13,544 nt of DNA from an uncultured bacterium (GTDB lineage: Bacteria; Patescibacteria; JAEDAM01; Absconditabacterales; Absconditicoccaceae), in assembly GCA_937950065.1 (NCBI GenBank), contig CALFEN010000316.1:1-13544 (forward strand), read 5' to 3'. Under the pieces are notes generated by a model. That model worked only from the letters and a program-made list of their open reading frames with translations, had not been told where the DNA came from and made no database searches. The position numbers and the translations under genes are program-made. Shown here one piece after another: positions 1-11,117 of the stretch. Numbering within the stretch: the stretch's first letter is position 1; each line of letters starts with the position of its first letter.

Positions 1-2
1 TT

Positions 3-461
3 GCACATTCAGCAGAAATATTTGACGATGAAAAAATGAATTTATGAGAATTTGGAGAAGAAAAAGTAAGAAATATCATAGATAAATACATTGTCCTAAA
101 AGAAAAATCAAAAGAATTGGAGGTGGATCTAAAATTTTACGGAACTGCACTATTGGAATATGCCAACCAAAAAGAGTTTAGTAAATTATACTGAACAAGC
201 AAAAAAATATCTATCACCAGAAGAACAGATTTTAGTATTGATGAACTCAAGAAACAGGAATTATCACAAAGACTTAAAGAATTAAATCTTTTGGATTCTG
301 TGATGGACATTGATTTGAAGAAGATCAAGGAAAAGATAAAAGACTGAGTTCTGAGCAAGGAAGACTTGAAGAATTACATCGTGGAAAAAAGTATAGAATA
401 TCTAAACAGAGTAAGCGACAGAAAAAAGGAAGAGAATCCGGACGATGAGATAGGAGAATAA
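3..461 (+). CDS. C-terminal fragment of a possible RecB-like PD-(D/E)XK nuclease (5' end outside window)
   Basis: This frame is open from the left edge to TAA and gives 152 residues. The start lies outside the window. Three in-frame TGA codons are read as glycine. Most of the piece is charged and helical. A central part (about residues 48-75) has the pattern LxVDLKFYGTALLEYA followed by FSKLYG and a short beta-like stretch. This resembles what follows the catalytic core in RecB-family PD-(D/E)XK nucleases, but the catalytic residues themselves are not in the window, so the family call is weak. The protein ends in an acidic tail, NPDDEIGE, which recurs almost exactly at the end of the helicase gene about 9.8 kb downstream. 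It could instead be another helical DNA-repair or phage-type protein. It is followed by a 190-nt gap, so it is probably not part of the downstream operon. Confidence 0.5.
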
Positions 462-463
462 AA
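435..463 (+). repeat. Left copy of a 29-nt direct repeat bracketing the defence operon
   Basis: These 29 nt cover the last codons and stop of the truncated first gene. They match 25 of 29 positions at 10254-10282, the end of the gajB gene. Three of the four differences are synonymous (CCG/CCT, GAC/GAT, ATA/ATT), so the encoded PDDEIGE tail is kept. It may be an old duplication at an insertion boundary or a selected C-terminal peptide. Confidence 0.6.
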
Positions 464-564
464 AAACATTAATTTATATATTCTTTTTAATAACACTTTG
501 AAAAATAATTATAATAAACTGCAATAAAAAAAGAAAAAATATTATAAAGTAACAAATTATTATA

Positions 565-592
565 TTGAAAATCAAGAAAAGATGTATATAAT
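565..592 (+). promoter_or_regulatory. Predicted sigma70-type promoter of the four-gene defence operon
   Basis: TTGAAA (565-570) and TATAAT (587-592) are separated by 16 nt, about 60 nt upstream of the helicase start codon. This is the best promoter-like pair in the 462-651 gap. The gap is otherwise A/T homopolymer-rich, so chance matches are easy and the call rests on sequence alone. I saw no convincing terminator hairpin for the preceding gene in this gap. Confidence 0.45.
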
Positions 593-651
593 AAAAAAAT
601 ATATTTAATAATTGTATATCCTTAGATTTTAAGATATAAAAAATTTGATTA

Positions 652-3600
652 ATGAATACTGATACAACTTTCTTTACAAATGAAGATTGACAATCTCTAA
701 TAGATAGGTTTAAAGTTTCTCTTCCAAATAACACTAAATTTTTTGATGTTTTGGTCTGATATTTTAGATCAAGTTGATTTTTTCAATTATATGATTCTTT
801 AGAAAAAATAGAAAAAATAAGAATACTAGTATGATTAAATCTAGATAAAAAATCTTTTGAAATTATAGAAACGGTTAAAAAATGAAAAACTGAAATAATA
901 GAAAATTATTGTGACTCTGTAAGTAGTGAATTTGAAAATTGTGAAGATAATATAGATACTGAAAAATGAGTTAGGAAATTTATTGAATTTATATCGTCTA
1001 ATAAACTTGAAATAAAGATTTATCCAGAGTCTATTCATTCTAAATTATATATAATAAGAAAAGATCAGGATAAAGATCCTGAACATTATTGAAAAATTAT
1101 TACTGGCTCTTCAAATTTTTCTATGGCTTGATTAAAAACAAATATTGAATTTAATGTGGAATTAAAAGATAAAAGAGATGTTGAGTTTGCTTTGGATAAA
1201 TTTGAATACTTATGGAAAAGATCTATTGAGGTTACAAAGGATTATATAGATACTATAAAATTTAAAACATGGTTAAATGATGATATTAGTCCTTATGATC
1301 TTTATCTTAAATTTCTTTATGAATATTTTTGAGATAGAGTTAATGAAGATAAAAATATTTTGGATAATATTTTTCTTCCAGAATGATTTAAAAAACTTAA
1401 ATATCAAGAGGATGCTGTAAAAGATGCTTTGAATAAATTGAAAAAATATAATTGAGTATTTATTGCTGATGTGGTTTGATTATGAAAAACTTATATATCA
1501 GCCTTGTTATGACAACAATTGTCTTGATGAATACTAATAATTTGTCCTCCTCACTTAAAAGATTATTGGGAACAAACATTTTTGGATTTCAGAGTTCCTT
1601 GTAAGGTAGAATCTATATGAAAGATAGAGAAAATTATAGATGAATGACACGATAGATTTCAATATATATTTATTGATGAAGCACATAGGTTCAGAAATGA
1701 TTGAACAAAATCTTACGAGTATTTAAGACAAATTTGTGTATGAAAAAAAATAATATTAGTATCAGCAACTCCTTTTAATAATAGATTTAACGATTTATAT
1801 TCTTTAATTACATTATTTCAATCAGGAAGGAACTCTACTATTCCAAATATTAGGAATTTAGAGGTGTTCTTTAAATGATTAGAAAACTATTTGAAGAATA
1901 TTGATAAAAAAGAAAATTTTGAAGAATATACAGATCAACTTGAAGAAAACTCTAATAAAATAAGAGAAAGGATTCTTAAACCTTTGATGATAAGAAGGAC
2001 AAGAAAAGAGATTGAAAAGTATTTCAGTGATGATATCAAAAAACAAGGACTTTCTTTTCCAAAAGTTGAAGACCCATACAAGATAATGTATAAATTTGAT
2101 GATAATCTTGATGAATTATTTAACTGGACTATTGATGCTTTATGAAAGATGAGTTATGCCAGATATACACCTGCTAAATATATCAAGGAAGAAGCAAGAA
2201 ACAAAGTAAAACAGATAGAAATTATTTGACAAGCAAATTTGAAATGATTTATGAAAACATTGATTGTTAAAAGATTAGAATCAAGTTTTGATGCTTTTCG
2301 TAATTCTATAAATAGAATGATATGATCATATAGAAAATTTATAGAAATGTATAAAAATTGAGATATTTATGTTTCAAAAAAAGTAGATGTATATGATTTA
2401 TTAGAAACTGATTTTAATTGATTATTAGAGTTCGTAGAGAAATGAGATGTAATTAAATATGATAAAGATGATTTTAGAAGTGATGATGAAAAAGACTTTG
2501 AAAAGGATCTATACAAAGATTTATGATTGTTAGAAAAAATATATAAAAAATGGTCTGAAATAGATTATGATCCAAAACTTGATGAATTAAAATTATTAAT
2601 ATCAAACGATTTAAAAAACAAACAAGTAATAATTTTTTCAGAGAGTAAAGAAACTGTTGATTATCTTAAAAACAACCTTGAATCATTTTATCCTTGAAAA
2701 ATTTTAGCTTACTCTTCCCAGTCTGAAGATTCTCTTAAAGATACCATTAAAAGAAATTATGATCCTAATAATAAAAAACAAGAAAATAATATCAAAATAC
2801 TTATAACAACAGATGTTTTGGCAGAATGAATTAACTTGCATAAATCTAATATTATAATAAACTATGATATTCCTTGGAATCCTACTAGAGTATTACAAAG
2901 AATATGAAGAATCAATCGTGTATGAACATCTCATAGAAATATTTATATTTATAATTTTTTCCCAACTGTGCAATCAAATAATGCCATATGATTGGAAGAA
3001 AATGTAAAATCTAAGATGGATGCTTTTATAAAACTTTTATGAACAGACGCAAAATATCTTACTGATTCAGAAGAAATTGAATGACATATTTTATTTGATA
3101 AATTAAATTCTATTGATTTTTTGACTGGAGAAGAATGAGAAAATATTGAAAAATCAGAATTAAAATATCTAGAATATATAAGAAAAATAAGAGATACAGA
3201 TCTAGATTTATTTAATAAAATTAAGAAATTACCAAAAAAATCAAGGAGTTGAAGAAAATTGAACTGATACAATAAATTTTTATTAACATTTTTTAGAAAG
3301 TGAGATTTTTTGAAAATATATTTTACAGATATGTTTGAGTCCAGAGAATTGTCTTTTGAAAAAGCAATTGATATTCTTGAATGTCAAAAGAATGAGTCTA
3401 AACAAAAAATAGATATATCTTGATATTACGAGTTATTATTAAAAAATAAAAATGAATTTAATATGTCTTTAAAAGAGGATGAATCGTTAGAATATACTAT
3501 TAAAAAATGAAGAAGTAATGAGTCTGAAGTAATATGATTCTTAGAGTTAATAAAAAATAAACCATGATTGATAGAACAAGAAGAGAACTTTTTTATTAAT

Positions 3601-3810
3601 CTTTTAGAATCAATAAGAAGCTGAAATTTACCTACAAAGACATTAAAAGAAGTAAAAAAAAATATGAAAGAAAGTTTTCAATTTGAAAATACTACAATTT
3701 TGTATAATAAATTAATCAAACTAATTCCAAATGAATTTTTAAATAAATCAAACTGAGGAATATGAGTAGAAAATAGAATAGAAGTCATATTAAATGAGTA
3801 TATAATTTAA
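652..3810 (+). CDS. Phospholipase D-like nuclease fused to SNF2-family helicase (candidate restriction effector)
   Basis: 1052 residues with TGA read as Gly. The N-terminal domain (about 25-200) is PLD/NgoFVII-like: it has one HxK motif (H129, K131) followed by GSSN (152-155) and SMAGL. One HKD half-site implies dimerisation to form the active site, as known in this superfamily. An SF2/SNF2 helicase follows: Walker A GLGKT (276-280), DEAH (342-345), SATPFN (371-376), and motif VI QRIGRINR (749-756) after DVLAEGINLH. The last 250 or so residues are helical and unrecognised. Related PLD-helicase proteins often sit beside large adenine methyltransferases. Here the stop is 11 nt before such a gene, which suggests an ATP-driven translocase that cuts unmodified DNA. 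ATG 652 was chosen as the first start in frame; no Shine-Dalgarno is visible. It is not a plain DISARM DrmD, because the PLD domain is fused to it. Confidence 0.9.
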
Positions 3811-3821
3811 TTATAAAAATA

Positions 3822-6800
3822 ATGATAATGTCAAATATTATACTTGATAAAATCTTTGGAGAAAATAACTGATTTAATCTTGATGATTATAAGGATTTTT
3901 TGAATGAAGTTTTTAAACAATATTTCAATGGCAATATATCTTGGAAATTAAAGAGTAACGATAATAAAGAATATCATCTTATTAAATTATGAACATTTGA
4001 AGATAATAACTGAGAAAAAATGGATATTCTTGTTATTAAATCTCCTACAAGAACCAAAGTAGAAAGAGCAAGAGTTGAGCAAAGAAAAATATTATCTTAC
4101 TATCTTAAAAATACTTGAATATTTCAATGAGTAAACAATCTATTAGTAGTGTTTTATTCTGATGATGAAGATTCTAATGACTGGAGATTGTCATTTATAA
4201 AGCAAGAGTTTAAACTTGATGAACAAAAAAAGAAGGTAGTAAACGAATTTACTCCTGCCAAGAGAAAGAGTTTCTTGATTGAACAAACAAGTAAAAATAA
4301 AACTGTAAAGGATCAATTTAATCCAATTTTGGAACAGAAAGAATCTCCAACAATATCTCAGATAGAATGAATATTCTCAGTGGAAAAAGTGACAAAAGAG
4401 TTTTTTCAAGAATATAAAAAATTATATTCCAAACTCAAAGATGAGTTTTCTAATGATAATATATTTAGTTTTATTAATCAAAAATATAATAATTGAGATG
4501 AGTATTTTACAGAAAATTTTGTAAAAAAACTTATGGGTCAGATAGTTTTTTTGTATTTCATACAAAAGAAATGATGGTTGTGAGTTTCAAATGATAAAGA
4601 GTTTGGTCTATGAGAACAAAATTATATAAGAAAAATTTATGATGAATCTATAAATTGATGAGATTCCAAAAAAGAAAATTGATGAAAATATTTTTTTAAC
4701 GATTATCTTGAACACTTATTTTATGAGGCACTAAATAGTGATAGAAGAGACAAAAATGATTGGTCAGAATATTTTGGCTGTAGAATTCCTTATTTGAATT
4801 GATGATTATTTGAACCAATAAACTGATATGATTGGAGTTGACCTCAAAATACTATTTTGGTTGAAAATAAAATCTTTGGAGAAATTTTGGACAAATTTGA
4901 TTTGTATAATTTTACTATTTATGAAAATGATCCACTGGAACAAGATGTCGCTGTAGACCCTGAAATGCTTGGAAAGATATTTGAAAATCTGCTTCCAGAC
5001 AACGAAAGAAAATGAAAAGGTGCTTTTTACACTCCAAGAGAAATAGTGCATTATATGACCAGGGAATCTTTGATAAATCATATTATAACGGATACTTGAA
5101 TAGAAGAAGAGAAGGTCAGGAAACTATTTGAATATAAAGATGCTATGATTTTTAAAAAAGATAATGATAATAAACTTACAGATAAAGAAAAGTTTGATAT
5201 ATTTGATGAATTTGAACCTTACGCAAAAAATATAGATAAATCACTAGAAAATATAAAAATAGTGGATCCTGCCGTTGGTTCTGGTGCTTTCCCAATGTGA
5301 TTGCTACAGGAAATTGTATGAATAAGATATTATATTAGAGAAAATATTTTACTGGATGACAGTTTGTCACTGTATAACCTCAAAAAACAAACCCTAGAAA
5401 ACTGTATTTATGGTGTAGATATTGATCCATGAGCAGTAGAGATTGCTAAACTTAGGTTTTGGTTGTCTTTGGTAGTAGAAAATGATACAGATAAAATTGA
5501 TCCACTTCCAAACCTTGATTACAAAATAATGCAGGGTAACTCTTTGCTTGAAGATTTGATAATATGAGAAAGTAGTATTTCATTGATAACAGACAAAGAT
5601 TTGTGATTAAAAAGAACATCAAAAGATAAGGATGCTTATATGAGATGAGCAACTTTGGATTTTTTAAATTTTGATGAATTGTTGAATAAACTCAAATATT
5701 TGCATAAGAAATTTTTTAAGGAAACAAATAATATACAAAAAAAGCAAATAAAACTTGAGCTTGATCAGATAGAAAAAGATTTGATTAGAAGAAAGTGTGA
5801 GGAAGAAGTAAATAGAATTCAGTCACAAATAGATAATATACAAATCAAATATACATTGTCCTGACAATGATATACAGATAAAGATGCCAAACTTATTGCT
5901 AAGTATTTTGATGATATTAGTAAAATCAAGGATGTAGAGAAGAAATTTGAGAAAGACAATATTAGACCATTTTTCCCTTGGAAATTACACTTTGGAGAAA
6001 TTTTTATAGAGAAATGAGGGTTTGATATTGTAATATGAAATCCACCTTATGTTCAATTACAAAAAGATAACTGATATTTGTGAAAACTATTTGAAAAAGT
6101 ATGATTCCAAACTTATGCCAAGACAGGAGATATTTACTGATTATTTTATGAATTTAGTTTTCGTCTATTGAAACAATGATGAATATCTACTTTTATTACA
6201 TCCAATAAATGGATGAGAGCTTGATATGGTCAAAGTTTAAGAAAGTTTTTTGTAAAAAATACAAATCCTTTGATTTTGATAGATTTGTGAGCATGAGTTT
6301 TTGAAACAGCAACTGTGGATACAAATATACTTATCTCAAAAAATGAAAAAGTAAAAAATTTTCAACTCAAAGCACTTGATTTGACAAAGCAAAAACAAAT
6401 CGGAAAAATAGAAGATTACAAAGATAGATTTGTAGAAATAAATAGTTTAACTGATGATGTTTGGAGCATATTAAATCCATTACAGCAGAATATAAAAAAT
6501 AAAATTGAAAAAATTTGAACACCTCTAAAAGACTGGAATATAAAAATATATAGATGAGTTTTAACTTGATTTAATGAAGCATTTATAATTGACTGAAAGA
6601 AAAAAGATGAACTTATCCAAGCTGATCCAAAAAATGCTGAGATAATCAAGCCTATATTGAGAGGTAGAGATATCAGGAAATATTATTGTGATTTCGCTGA
6701 TTTGTGGTTAATATTTATACCTTGGCATTTCCCATTACATAAGGATCCATTAATTTCTTGAAATTCAAAAGAGGCAGAATTAGAATTTCAAAAACAATAT

Positions 6801-7403
6801 ACTGTAATATATAATCATTTATTACAGTATAAGAAACAATTAAGTAATAGAAACAAGGAAGAAACTTGAATTAGATATGAATGGTATGTCCTTCAAAGAT
6901 GTGCTGCAAGTTATTATGAAGAATTTGAGAAGGATAAGATAGTATGGTCTGAAACTTGACAAAAAATAAAGATGACAATTGCAGAATGATGAATATATCT
7001 TGATAAGACTTGTTTTATGTTGATATGAAATCATCTAAAATATATATGCTCAATATTTAATTCAAAAATAATTGATTTTTTTGCTAGATCTAATTTATGT
7101 TGATTGTGAGAAAATGGATTAAGTTTAAAAAAAACAGATATGGAATTAATTCCTATTCCACATGTTTCAAAACCTCAGCAAGAACCTTTTATTGATATGG
7201 TAGACAAGATTCTTGCTATCACTTCAAAGGAAGACTATAATCCCAAAGACCTAAACAGCGATGATGTCCAGCAAGTGAAGAAGTATGAAAGGCAAATTGA
7301 TGTGATGGTTTACAAATTATACGAACTTACATACGACGAAGTTTTGGTAGTTGATCCTGAGTTTTGGTTGAGTAAGGAAGAGTATGAGAGTTTTAGTTGG
7401 TAA
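3822..7403 (+). CDS. Eco57I/TaqI-type N6-adenine DNA methyltransferase (type IIG-like)
   Basis: 1193 residues from the ATG at 3822 (ATG 3828 is an equally possible start). The N-terminal region (about 1-170), with VERARVEQRK and TPAKRKSFLIE, is a conserved front domain of large Eco57I-like methylases. I do not see a clear PD-(D/E)XK nuclease in it. AFYTPREIV (401-409) precedes the Rossmann core: motif I VDPAVGSGAF (481-490), DIDPGAVEIAKLRFWLS, and motif IV GNPPYV with NPPY at 740-743, the catalytic signature of N6-adenine methylation. A helical insert lies at about 600-690. The C-terminal third resembles a TaqI_C-type target-recognition region (GVLTGFNEAF, LRGRDIRKYY, GLGENGLSLKK). It likely methylates a specific site to protect host DNA from the PLD-SNF2 protein encoded just upstream, and may also supply sequence specificity. 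The gap to the next gene is 11 nt. Confidence 0.92.
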
Positions 7404-7414
7404 GAAATAATCTC

Positions 7415-9100
7415 ATGCATATTAAAAAAGTAGTAATAGAAAATTTTAAATGCTTTGAATGAAGATTTGTTTTAGAATTAAATGAAGAACTAAATATTAT
7501 AGTTTGAGATAATGAAGTTTGAAAAACAACGATTTTAGAGGCTATAAACTTGGCTCTTTCTTGATGGATTTATGGAAAATATCTATGAGTAGAATTAAAT
7601 CAATCATTATTTAATTCTAAAGTTATTAAAGACTATTTAAATAGTTTAAAAACTGACAATATCCTTCCTCTTCCAAAAATTATTATTGAATTACATTTTG
7701 AAGATATAGAAAATGATTCTATAAAAGCAGTTTTTGAATGAAATTATAATACAACAAATAAAAAGTCTTGTTGAATTAGATTTGAAATTTGATTTTCTGA
7801 TTCAGAATTAAATAAGCAACAATATTGAACATTGCTTAAAAATAAGGAAAAAATAAAATCATTACCGATTGAATTTTATGAATATTGATGGATTACTTTT
7901 GCAAGGGATAATATAAAACCTAGAAATTTCAATCAATACTTTAGTTCGACCTTTATAGATTCTTCAAATTATCGTTATCAAAATGGTTGTGATACAGAAG
8001 TATTAAAAACAATTAGGGAATATCTCGACGAAAAAGAGAGAATAGATATATCAGTAGCTCATAGGCAAATACAAGATAGTTTTTCTAAGCATGACTCAAT
8101 AACTCCAATTAATAAAAAATTAGAAGATGCTAAATTATCAGATAAAAAAATTTCTTTATCAGTTGAATTAACAACAAAATCAGCTTGGGAAGATTCGTTA
8201 ACGGTTTATGTTTGAGATAATCCTTTTTCCAATTCTTGAAAATGAGAACAATGTATTATAAAAACAAAACTTGCTTTAAGCACTAAAAAATCTCAAGAAT
8301 CAAATATTTTACTTATAGAAGAACCTGAAAATCATTTGTCATATTCTAAATTAAATAAATTAATAAATTATATTAGTGAAGAGCATAAAAACAAACAAAT
8401 AATAATTTCAACTCATAGTAGTTTTGTAGCAAATAAACTTTTATTATGAAATCTAATCTTGTTAAACAAAGATAAAAATAATAAAATAGATAAAACTAAG
8501 ATAGATAATTTAAAATCAGAAACACAAGATTATTTTAAAAAATTATCTTGATATGATACATTAAGATTAATTTTGTGTAGAAAAGCAATCTTAGTTGAAT
8601 GACCATCGGATGAATTGATAGTCCAAAGAGCTTATAAAGATATAAAATGAAAATTGCCAATAGAAGATGAAGTCGATATTATTTCTGTCTGAACTTGATT
8701 TTTAAGATTCTTGGAGATTGCTGAAAAAATAAAAAAACCTGTTGCTGTCGTCACAGATAATGACTGAAATACTGATGCACTTAAATATAAATATTCTAAT
8801 TACCTGGACAAAAACCAAAAAGATAATATTAAGATATTTTTTGATAATATTATAGATTCTTGAGACCTAACAATATGAAATAATAATAAGCCTTTTAATT
8901 ATAATACTCTTGAACCTAAATTATTAAAAGCTAATTCTGACGATATTTCTTTATTTAATAAGATTTTATGAACGAATCATCTTAATATTGATGATTTATA
9001 TAAATATATGAAAGCTAATAAAACGGATTGTTCATTAAAGATTTTTGATTCTAGTGAAACAATAAATTTTCCACAATATATTTTAGATGCTATAAATTAG
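7415..9100 (+). CDS. gajA: GajA: OLD-family ATPase with TOPRIM nuclease, Gabija anti-phage system
   Basis: 561 residues, close to the 578 of the characterised Bacillus cereus GajA. An ABC/SMC-like ATPase comes first: FKCFEG, Walker A GDNEVGKTT (31-39), signature SGKGEQ (274-279), Walker B ILLIEEPENH (about 298-307) and H-loop STHS (332-335). A TOPRIM domain follows: ILVEGPSDE with E395, VGTGFLRFLEIAEK, and VVTDNDGN with D448 and D450, the metal-binding acids. In known Gabija the GajA tetramer is a nuclease held off by nucleotides and released when phage depletes them. All recognisable catalytic motifs are intact here. Several of the key glycines are TGA codons. The gene starts 11 nt after the methyltransferase stop and ends 4 nt before the helicase gene, which fits the usual gajA-gajB order. 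A stand-alone OLD nuclease would be the alternative, but the partner makes Gabija the best call. Confidence 0.9.
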
Positions 9101-9104
9101 GAAT

Positions 9105-10280
9105 ATGAACAAAAATAAACTTATTATTGCATCAGCAGGTTCTTGAAAAACAACATATTTGGTTAATGAGGCATTAAAAATAAAAGATGAAAATGTTTTA
9201 ATAACTACATATACAGAAGCTAATGAAGAAGAAATTAGAAAGAAAATTATGGTTATCAATAAAAAATGATATATCCCTAAAAATATTACTATTAAAACTT
9301 GGTTTTCTTTCTTATTACAGCACTGAGTAAGACCATATCAAAGTGCTCTTAATGATGAATTGTTTGATAGAAATATTTGATTTTATCTTTCTGAAGATGG
9401 ATCTACAACAACATATAGATGAAAAGATGGAAAGACTTATTCATATAGTAAAGATAAAAATTTTTTTCAATATTTTTTTACATCAAAAATTTGATTAAAT
9501 ATTTGTTCTGATACAATTTCGGATTTTATAATAAATTGTAATAATAAAGTAAATAATGAAATAATTGATAGAATATCAAGGATTTTCCCAAACATTTTTA
9601 TTGATGAAGTTCAAGATTTAGCTTGATGGGATCTTGAAATCATTAAATTATTATTTAAATCAAATTCAAATATTTTATTAGTATGAGATCCAAGACAAGT
9701 TACTTATTTAACCCATCAATCATTAAAGTATAAGAAATATAAAAATTGAAAAATAGAGAATTTTTTAAATGATGAATGTAAAAAAATTTGATTTGATATC
9801 GATTCTAAAAATTTAAAAAATAGTCATAGAAACAATAAAATAATTTGTGATTTTTCATCAAAATTATTTCCTAATTTTGAAAAAACAGAACCTTGTTTAT
9901 GTATCAAATGTCATTCTACTTTAATAGAACATCAATGAATTTTTTTAATTAGAAAAAAGGATATAGGTAATTATTGTAAAAAATATAATCCAAATATTTT
10001 AAAATGGAGTTGATCAGAATATCCAGAATGGAATTTTTGAAAATCTAAATGATTAACTTTTGATAGAGTATTAATTTATCCAACTACTTGAAAAAATTGA
10101 ATATTAGAATGGTTAAAAAATAATCAAACTAATTTAACAGATGAAACCAGAGCAAAATTTTATGTAGCCATTACAAGAGCAAAATATAGTGTCTGAATCG
10201 TATATGATTATGGAGATAATGAAGAAATTGATGGTATAGATAAACGGGAAAATACTCCTGATGATGAGATTGGAGAATAA
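9105..10280 (+). CDS. gajB: GajB: UvrD-like SF1 helicase, Gabija anti-phage system
   Basis: 391 residues. All core UvrD motifs are present: Walker A ASAGSGKTT (9-17, one glycine from TGA), motif II FIDEVQD with D167/E168, motif III LLVGDPRQ (D195), NSHRN, motif V GKSKGLTFDRVLIYP, and motif VI FYVAITRAK (R358). It is about 100 residues shorter than B. cereus GajB (494 aa), so the accessory subdomains must be reduced, but no motif is missing. A small Cys cluster, CLCIKCH (C264, C266, C269, H270), sits between motifs IV and V. The start ATG has AGGA just upstream, overlapping the gajA stop, the only Shine-Dalgarno-like site in the operon. GajB is expected to work with GajA as its sensing or activating helicase. 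The protein ends in ENTPDDEIGE, a tail shared with the first gene of the window. Confidence 0.88.
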
Positions 10281-10282
10281 AA
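10254..10282 (+). repeat. Right copy of the 29-nt direct repeat at the end of the defence operon
   Basis: Matches 435-463 at 25 of 29 positions, including the stop codon and following A residues. It encodes the last residues of GajB. Together the two copies bracket the entire four-gene operon and its promoter region. Confidence 0.6.
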
Positions 10283-11107
10283 TTATTTGAATATGTTTTC
10301 AGTTTCTTCATTATAATTCTGCTGTGTACCTTCCTTTATATGAAATTCTATATTATTTTTTTTACAAAATTCTATTACTTTATTAGCTGTTTCTTCATAG
10401 TACTCTTTAATATTAGGATATTTACTATTTTCAGCATTATAGTTCAATTTACCAAAGATTATTTTATCTACAAAAGATATTTTTTTAAGTAATTTATTTA
10501 TATCTTGTTTAGGATCTAATAAAGGCGTTGGATATGGTTCTATACTTACCCAAGTTTTTAATCAATTATCATGTAGTCTTTTTAATGATTTAACTCTATC
10601 TTCATACTCAGATGAATAAGGTTCAAATTTATCATGAAAAGAATTATTTAATGACACTAATGTAATTCAATATTCATTTCCTTCTGAAAATTCATTTGAT
10701 AATATATCATCAGGATATAAGCCTTTTGTCAATGTTGTTACTTTGATTCAATTTTCATTAAGTTTATTTATTATACTTAATGTAGATTCTAATACTTCAG
10801 GGATTATTTCTTTTTTCTGATAATCATACATAAAAGGATCGGTCATAAAACTTAAATGCACAAAATCTATTTCATTTTTATTTTTTAAAATCTCTTTATC
10901 TAATAATTCTATAGCATTTGACACAATTTTAATACACCTCCATTCATTATAATCTTTTACTCTTCAAAACCTTTTTGCCATCATAAAAGCATAACAAGGG
11001 AATGTACATCAATGTGAACATCAATGAATATGATTAATTGTCCAACTGCCATATTCTACAGCAGACTTATATAACAAGGTATTTCTAGTTAAATATTCTA
11101 TTTTCAT
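10283..11107 (-). CDS. Radical-SAM protein of SPL-like type, partner of TcmP
   Basis: 274 residues, starting with the ATG at 11107. Near the N terminus lies GCSHGCTFPCYAF with C30, C34 and C38. This is the iron-sulfur cluster site of a radical-SAM enzyme, but with CX3CX3C spacing rather than the canonical CX3CX2C. It is followed by MMAKRFGRVKDYNEW. Later segments (VHLSFMTDPFMYDY, KVTTLTKG, GITLVSLND, TWVSIEPYPTP) fit the beta-strands of a spore-photoproduct-lyase-like TIM barrel. The substrate is unknown. The stop of the tcmP-like gene lies 10 nt upstream, so the two are almost certainly one transcript. The stop faces the gajB stop with only 2 nt between, leaving no room for separate terminators. 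Most glycines are TGA. No Shine-Dalgarno is visible. Confidence 0.85.
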
Positions 11108-11117
11108 AATATTTTTT

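Noticed and set aside
137..358. Short minus-strand open frames over the first gene, and similar ones at 474-734, 841-1038, 2949-3272, 4806-5081, 5452-5652, 6416-6649 and 6840-7034
   Set aside because: They are antisense to well-supported genes or AT-rich gap, rich in Phe/Ile/Ser from reversed A-rich codons, with no recognisable motif.
3822..4330. PD-(D/E)XK nuclease in the N-terminal domain of the methyltransferase
   Set aside because: I could not find a convincing acid-x-K pair after a conserved aspartate; ILVIKS lacks the needed D/E before K.
652..7403. Full DISARM or BREX system
   Set aside because: No drmA/drmB, pglZ or brxC-like gene is present; only the helicase and methylase roles are represented, and the PLD domain is fused to the helicase.
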